This document shows, in pieces, positions 58,612-64,000 of a stretch of DNA of 64,000 nucleotides. The stretch covers positions 8,127,501 through 8,191,500 of the forward strand of contig CM075765.1 of NCBI GenBank assembly GCA_037974665.1, in the 5' to 3' direction. The position numbers were made by a program, and so were the translations under genes. The DNA comes from Ehretia macrophylla. Taxonomy: Eukaryota; Streptophyta; Magnoliopsida; Boraginales; Ehretiaceae. The notes beneath the pieces were generated by a model, which worked only from the letters and a program-made list of their open reading frames with translations, searched no databases and had not been told where the DNA came from. Numbering within the stretch: the stretch's first letter is position 1; the number at the start of each line of letters is the position of its first letter.

Positions 58612-61600
58612 TCAGGCTGATGAAGCAGACATTGCCTCTTTCTCCTCAGTTGTAAAAGGGATAGGCTTGGTTGGGGCAGGCAGTCGCCCGATGCTATCTA
58701 CTTTATCTTTTAGCTTGGGAGGAGGCCTTGCTGGTCTTGGAAGCAGCCTGCCTTTTTTCTCAAACCACTCGGGCTTAAGCAGTGCCCTCAAACCTAACTT
58801 GTTGTAGTGCACTCTTCTTACAGATCCACCAGCAGCTTCTACAGCTGCTTTTGCCCTAGCTGTAACCCTGGAAACCTGAAAACAAAATATGGTGACAGAG
58901 TCGCATGAGAGAAATGAAGCAGCTAAACGCACAAAGATACATCAAATCAGGCTTAACCAGCACCCTCAAGAATGGCTCGGTCTCACTCTTCTGGACCCAG
59001 AAGCCATCTGTAGCTATGAATTGATAAGAAACAAAGTAACTCTTCTTTTTATTACTGGAAATAAATTATTCTCTGATCGAACAAAATTTTTTCCCTCCAA
59101 GAATAATATTTATATACCACAACTATCAATTTCAGTATAATTTAACCAACCTGGCCTATTTAATAATTTAAATGCACTCTTCCAATACATGGTAGGAGAC
59201 TGAAAAAGTAAAAAAGGAATAAACTCGATAAATGAAAGAAGAAGAAATTTAATCCAGTTATAGATGACAACAAAATTCTCCAGCAGCTTAAGTAACAGCT
59301 TCTTCTGCGAGAGACAACAGATTCATCATATTAATCAGAAGACTGTCAAATAATTTACAGAGTTCATTAAACCTTGGCACAGAAATGTGACTTGGTGTGA
59401 CCCAGAGCCTTAAGCCAGGCCAGGTTACTATTGGGATCAGTTAGACATCAACCTCAATGCCTTAGCTTTTCATTCTTCCAACAGTTGGCCTATTTATAGG
59501 AAGTTGGGACAATCTGAGCCGGGCAGAGGTTTAGTACAGTTCTGCTTAAACCAGACCAGACTGTTTTGTCTCAACAATGAAAGAGGCTGCTTGGGAAAAC
59601 CCATGACATCAACCTTCAACCTCTATGGCAGCATGTGCTTTTTTTCCATATCCAGGCAATAAAATATATATAAATCAAACCACATAGAAAAAGCTAAACT
59701 TTACGACAATTAAGCTGTATGGTACTTATTCCTTCTTTCTCATTGAGCTTGAATGCTTTTAAAACTCTTTTACTTATAATATTAGTTCCATAAGATCCAT
59801 TTTTGTTATACGAAATGCATCTAAACAAGTAGAACCAAAAAGCAAAGAAAGATCAAATTAGTAAAGAGCACATACACAATTCTGAAAGTCTAACAAAATA
59901 CAAGCTATCTATACTTATCCACCCTTGGTGCTACTATGGTTCTATTTTATTAGATTTACCAACCATTGGTGCTACTTTAGTTCTATTTAAATTTCTTTTG
60001 CATCTTTTCATGTCAGTATCCACAATGAGCTGTATACTAACATCGAATAATATTTTATACAATTTTTACTTAGTTTATGGAACCTGATGTTCAAACCCTG
60101 AGGTCCAGTCCAGGTTGGTTTCAATAACTTGGATTTTGATTCATCCAGAAAGAATCCCACACCATCACAACAAAGCCGCTCATCAGAAAGGGGAAAAATT
60201 AAACAAAAAAAGAAAAAAGGAAAATAGAGAAAAATTAAGCGAAAAGAAAGAAGAAACAAACTCAAAGGTAGAAAGCAATCAAATCTAAGGACAAAATTTA
60301 AGAATAATTCAATAGACACAATGAAATATTCAAGTAGTTCGGAATGACAGCTACCTCCAGATGGATTGGCCATTGTATGTGCTCAAGCCCACGTCCCATC
60401 AATCTAACTCCGTCCTCTATCTGCTTACCCACTGCGCCTGCATCCTATAATCATATCAAGGGTCAATAGGGTGAAGCAAGTAGTAACTGCATGTATTCAT
60501 ATCAGAAATTTACTTATACCTTGAGAGTTTTCATTGTAATCAACTCCGATGAGTCTATCTTCCCAGCATTTATCAGGTTCGCAATCTTTCCTAAGCCAAC
60601 TGGCTGCCACAGAAAATTTTTAAAATGTAATACAAAGACCAAAGAGCATTCACCAAAGAACTCTTTCTCAACATTTGATAAAAAGAAAGAGGGAGGGAGG
60701 CGACTGGAGAACAAAGGTTCAGTAAGGCTTTAAAGAAACAGTGCCACAGTCAAAAGCTTAATGTGGGTGGTAACGCTAATAAGATAGAGAATGCAATATA
60801 GGTAAGAGTTAGAGGGCAACCAATGAAGCCACTGAAGCCTCATAAGTGAAGACTGTCAAATTTTGAAACCCATTGCAGCCATACCTAGAATTGGAGACTA
60901 TCTCGACCATTAGTGAGGTTGTTTTACTAGAATCCCAGATCAAACTCTAGTTCAAATTGCTGAAATTAATTTTTTCATATTAATGAAGAACACACTTGCT
61001 GAATTAGCAAAAAAAAAAAAAAAAAAAAGGAAAAAATTCTAGCTCACACGCCAGATTATGAACAAAAGTTCCCCAACTACTCTACTTCCTTTTCCATTCC
61101 AAGTTAGTACCTTCTACTGCTCTGCTTCTTCACCAAACTCATATCTTCTTAACAAAACTGATGTTAATATCAGACTAACTATTATTATCATCTGCACTGT
61201 TATTCTGATTGTATACATATTTTAACACAAGTAATGTTCTTGTAGCCAATAGCAGATACATATCGTCATTTGTGCTCGACTAGTATGCATATGTGTAAAT
61301 GCACATAGATGCGTATGCACTAGGTCCATGTCATGTCTCCATGGGCATAGGCAACTACCAATATAAAAATTTAAATTCCTGGCTAGGCTGAGAGCACATG
61401 CAACTTGCTACCAAGGTTAAGGGGTGAATTATGCAAAAAAGAATTCTAAAAACAAAAGTTCCTGTAAATGAAATTCTGCTGATCATTTTGATGATTAATG
61501 TTAGGAGTAACAGAACATAAAACGTATATTAGCAGAACTTACATAACAGTCAAATTTACTTATCATGCTTACCTCAGAAAACAGAGTCAACAATAGGTTG

Positions 61601-63142
61601 AACCACTATATATGACCTTAAACCGGATAGCAATATCTTACAATAATAAAGATTCGCGACCTTAGTTCTCCAAAGGTAAATTAATGTAGAATATGCTTCT
61701 CCATGGAATCAGGACGTGAGTTTTCTAAAATCATATGATAAAGTTGGAGGAAATGGGAATTGACCTAGTAATTCTCCTACAGAATCTGGTGAAAAAGTCC
61801 CTTACATATTTAAAGTTGATTAGCATAACATCACAAATTAAATGTAGCAGATAAATCAAAATAAAAATAAAAATAAAAAACAAACGCACACCTCTCCTAT
61901 TGTAATCCCTCAATTGAAAAGAATTGGATAAACTCTATGATGATTTTCAAAGAGCTCAAACTAACATTAGAGGTAACTTAGCACTAATTTAACACCTTCA
62001 ATTATTGAATCAATCTCCAACCTCATATCAAAGATGCATTTCATGTTGCATTACACACATTTTTGAAATGTGGATTAGCTCAATCCTGGTCATCATAACA
62101 AAGAAAAAGAAAAACGCACAGATACAGAGAGAAAAAAAATAGTAGAAGTTTCTGTGTCTGCTTGTTACTCAATTTTCCCACTTATTTCTCTCAAGCGCCT
62201 CCTGAATGAGTTTTTCCTTTAGTGTCGTACAAAAATGGGCAAGTTCTTGAAAATATAGTTATTTTACTCAAATCAGCACCTCTAAATTCTTATATGTCGC
62301 ATCAAAACCTGTTCCATTCAACAAAAACTTCATAAACCACCAAATTAATACGTTATCTCTCTCCAAATATGAATTTATTATCTCATATATGCTCAATTGC
62401 CTCATATACTTCTCACCCCAGTGTTCCATTTCGAAAACTTCCAAATACCCACAAAGCTAATTCAACTGGGAACAAATCAATGATCAAACATATAATTTTA
62501 AATGCATACATAGTCACTTCAAAATCCAATTTAACGAAATCACGACCACCCATACAAACATGTATAATTGCTCAAAACCACCATATATTTTCATCAAGCA
62601 TTCAGAAAATACGAAAACAAGTAATCACCCATATGCTCATTTCACCCAAAAAGAATCAAAAGAGCCTATAATCAATCAAATCATCAGACATAAGAATAAA
62701 CACAATTTTATACCTGAAAAGTGAGGGTAAACGGGTTCTTGAACCCGCGTTTCGGAACACGTCTACGGAGGGGTGTCTGGCCACCTTCAAACCCAAGCTT
62801 AGCATGTCCTCTGGCATGCTGACCCTTATGCCCTCTACCTGCAGTCTTCCCCTTCCCCGAACCGATACCGCGACCCTTTCGAGTCTTCTGCTTCCTTGAC
62901 CCTTTGTTATCACTCAGATTATTCAATGCCAATAGACTGTAACTCCTAACACCAACTAAACTATGCTGCAACTGCAACCCAAATGGTGATCCATTGATGA
63001 TATTTGGCTTGCTATTATAAGTGCAATTTTGTAATTTCAGAAATGGGCGTTGTTGTTGTGGAAAGATTGAGTTGGGTTTGGTGTAGATTTGTGCATTTCG
63101 GATCCTAGTTGCCACAAGTGAACCCAGTCTTCTTCTTAGCAT
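58612..63142 (-). CDS. Mitochondrial ribosomal protein uL15m
   Basis: This large-subunit protein of the mitochondrial ribosome, homologous to bacterial L15, binds 23S-type rRNA. Exons: 63142-62714, 60603-60520, 60444-60355 and 58875-58612. All are joined by GT-AG introns in phase 0, giving 288 residues. The N-terminus [16 protein letters not shown] is Arg-rich and lacks acids, a mitochondrial presequence. The first 80 residues have no counterpart in bacterial L15. The Gly/Lys-rich L15 signature ([18 protein letters not shown]) is at about 90-107, then [18 protein letters not shown]. Exon 2 encodes [17 protein letters not shown]. The last exon holds [16 protein letters not shown], the C-terminal nucleic-acid-binding motif, then a Pro/Lys-rich tail. 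Introns of 2.1 kb, 75 bp and 1.5 kb contain no further gene. Divergent from ISY1. Confidence 0.95.
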
Positions 63143-63183
63143 TTTTTAGAACTTGTATTTTTCAATGTAGAAAAATTTATGCG

Positions 63184-63225
<42 letters not shown>

Positions 63226-63552
63226 TGTGTGTCTCAGTGTGTAGTGAGCTTATAAAATTTGAAGGTTTTTTTAGGTGTGTTTGAAAGCTTCACATGCTAG
63301 GGTTCTGATTGAGGGGTTTTTGCTGGGTTCAGCTTTATGCCTCATAATTACGACGTCGTTTTGTTTGCTGGAGCTATTTTTTTTTTCTTTTTTCCTTTTC
63401 ATATATAAAGCCTAAAATAAAACAGTACAAAGCAGGAGATTATTCTGACTACACAAACCCCTTTCCTCTTCGTCTCTCTTGTTCTTGAAATCTCTAACAA
63501 ATTAGGGTTTTATTTTCATTCCAACTCAAAAAACCAAAACCAAAAATCAACC
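63143..63552. promoter_or_regulatory. Shared divergent promoter, uL15m / ISY1
   Basis: 410 bp separate the two start codons. For ISY1, 'atatataaag' at 63401-63410 is a TATA box, and 'attagggttt' (63501-63510) is a telo-box, common in plant translation and growth genes. For uL15m a minus-strand 'ttttata' lies at 63251-63257, and a second 'tagggtt' lies at 63298-63304. A (GT)n microsatellite (63192-63232) falls in the uL15m 5' UTR or core promoter. Confidence 0.6.
63192..63232. repeat. (GT)n microsatellite in the divergent promoter
   Basis: An almost pure (gt)n of about 40 bp with one 'ttt' interruption, preceded by (ta)n; about 50 bp upstream of the uL15m start codon. Confidence 0.95.
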
Positions 63553-64000
63553 ATGGCGCGTAACGAGGAGAAAGCCCAATCGATGCTGAACCGATTCATA
63601 ACCATGAAAGAGCAAGAGAAGAAGAAACCCAAAGAGCGTCGCCCTTACTTAGCCTCCGAGTGCCGCGACTTAGCGGAGGCGGACAAGTGGAGGCAGCAGA
63701 TCATGCGGGAAATCGGCCGAAAAGTTGCAGAGGTTCAGAACGAAGGGTTGGGTGAACACCGTCTCCGCGACTTGAATGACGAGATTAATAAGCTGATTAG
63801 GGAAAAGGGGCATTGGGAACGGCGTATCGTCGAGCTCGGTGGGCCTAATTACACCAAGCATTCGGCGAAGATGACTGACTTGGAAGGGAATATTGTTGAT
63901 GTTCCTAACCCCGGTGGGCGTGGCCCTGGGTATAGGTATTTCGGTGCTGCTAAGAAGTTGCCTGGTGTCCGGGAATTGTTCGAGAAGCCCCCTGAATTGC
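63553..64000 (+). CDS. ISY1: ISY1-like pre-mRNA splicing factor (5' part)
   Basis: ISY1 is a nuclear spliceosome protein (NTC-associated) acting around the first transesterification step. The start codon is in good context (caaccATGGCG). The frame runs open for 149 codons to the window edge with no intron visible. The protein starts MARNEEKAQSMLNRFITM and continues with a basic EQEKKKPKERRP stretch. The signature segments LASECRDLAEADKWRQQIMRE, INKLIREKGHWERRI and GPNY follow, and then PNPGGRGPGYRYFGAAK. These are the hallmark conserved blocks of the Isy1 family, whose members are about 300 residues, so roughly half is present. Divergently paired with uL15m. Confidence 0.95.
   Translation, partial: MARNEEKAQSMLNRFITMKEQEKKKPKERRPYLASECRDLAEADKWRQQIMREIGRKVAEVQNEGLGEHRLRDLNDEINKLIREKGHWERRIVELGGPNYTKHSAKMTDLEGNIVDVPNPGGRGPGYRYFGAAKKLPGVRELFEKPPEL

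Noticed and set aside
60008-60373. 121-codon frame on the minus strand near uL15m
   Set aside because: Overlaps exon 3 in another frame and runs into intron 3; low-complexity Phe/Leu content.

Overview
The window is nuclear DNA of a flowering plant, most likely a eudicot. The genes have plant-type introns, the actin is of the ACT7 type, the CPSase small subunit carries a plastid-type leader, and the AT-rich spacers hold plant transposon families. I cannot name the species. Only four host genes are supported: a complete actin gene (+, 4.4-6.7 kb), a complete ten-exon carbamoyl-phosphate synthase small-chain gene (-, 45.9-40.85 kb), a complete four-exon mitochondrial ribosomal protein uL15m gene (-, 63.1-58.6 kb), and the 5' part of an ISY1-like splicing-factor gene (+, 63.55 kb to the window end). 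The last two are divergent and share a promoter region of about 410 bp.

Almost everything else is transposon sequence. 0-4 kb: an L1 tail, a three-LTR TRIM, a GC-rich patch, and a MULE-like element about 300 bp upstream of the actin TATA box. 7-19 kb: a hAT-like MITE, a foldback, a decayed L1 LINE with RNase H, a SINE, and a 2.6 kb MULE-like element holding a Tourist-type MITE. 19-30 kb: a tRNA-derived SINE, then a three-level nest (TRIM, split by a Ty1/copia element, itself split by a 2.4 kb solo LTR), then an 0.9 kb MULE. 30.4-35.9 kb: a full-length Ty3/gypsy chromovirus with 313-bp LTRs. 38.2-40.4 kb: one MULE inside another, the inner one carrying an exon-like fragment.

46.15-52.4 kb, immediately upstream of the CPSase gene, is a composite. 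An outer long-TIR element contains an inner long-TIR element that has captured part of a B3 (REM-like) transcription-factor gene with its introns. That fragment is interrupted by a hAT-like MITE, and the outer element also holds a 2.0 kb solo LTR. 54.05-57.95 kb is a row of four adjacent TIR elements (MULE, A-rich TIR element, Tourist MITE, and a deleted hAT with a BED zinc-finger remnant).

The host genes are housekeeping genes (cytoskeleton, arginine/pyrimidine supply, mitochondrial translation, splicing) with no evident shared pathway. The main biological interest is the density of non-autonomous Mutator-like elements with intact 9-bp target duplications, two of which carry gene fragments, and their closeness to gene promoters. 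Exon borders come from splice consensus, phase and protein-family similarity recalled from memory. No transcript data or database search was available.
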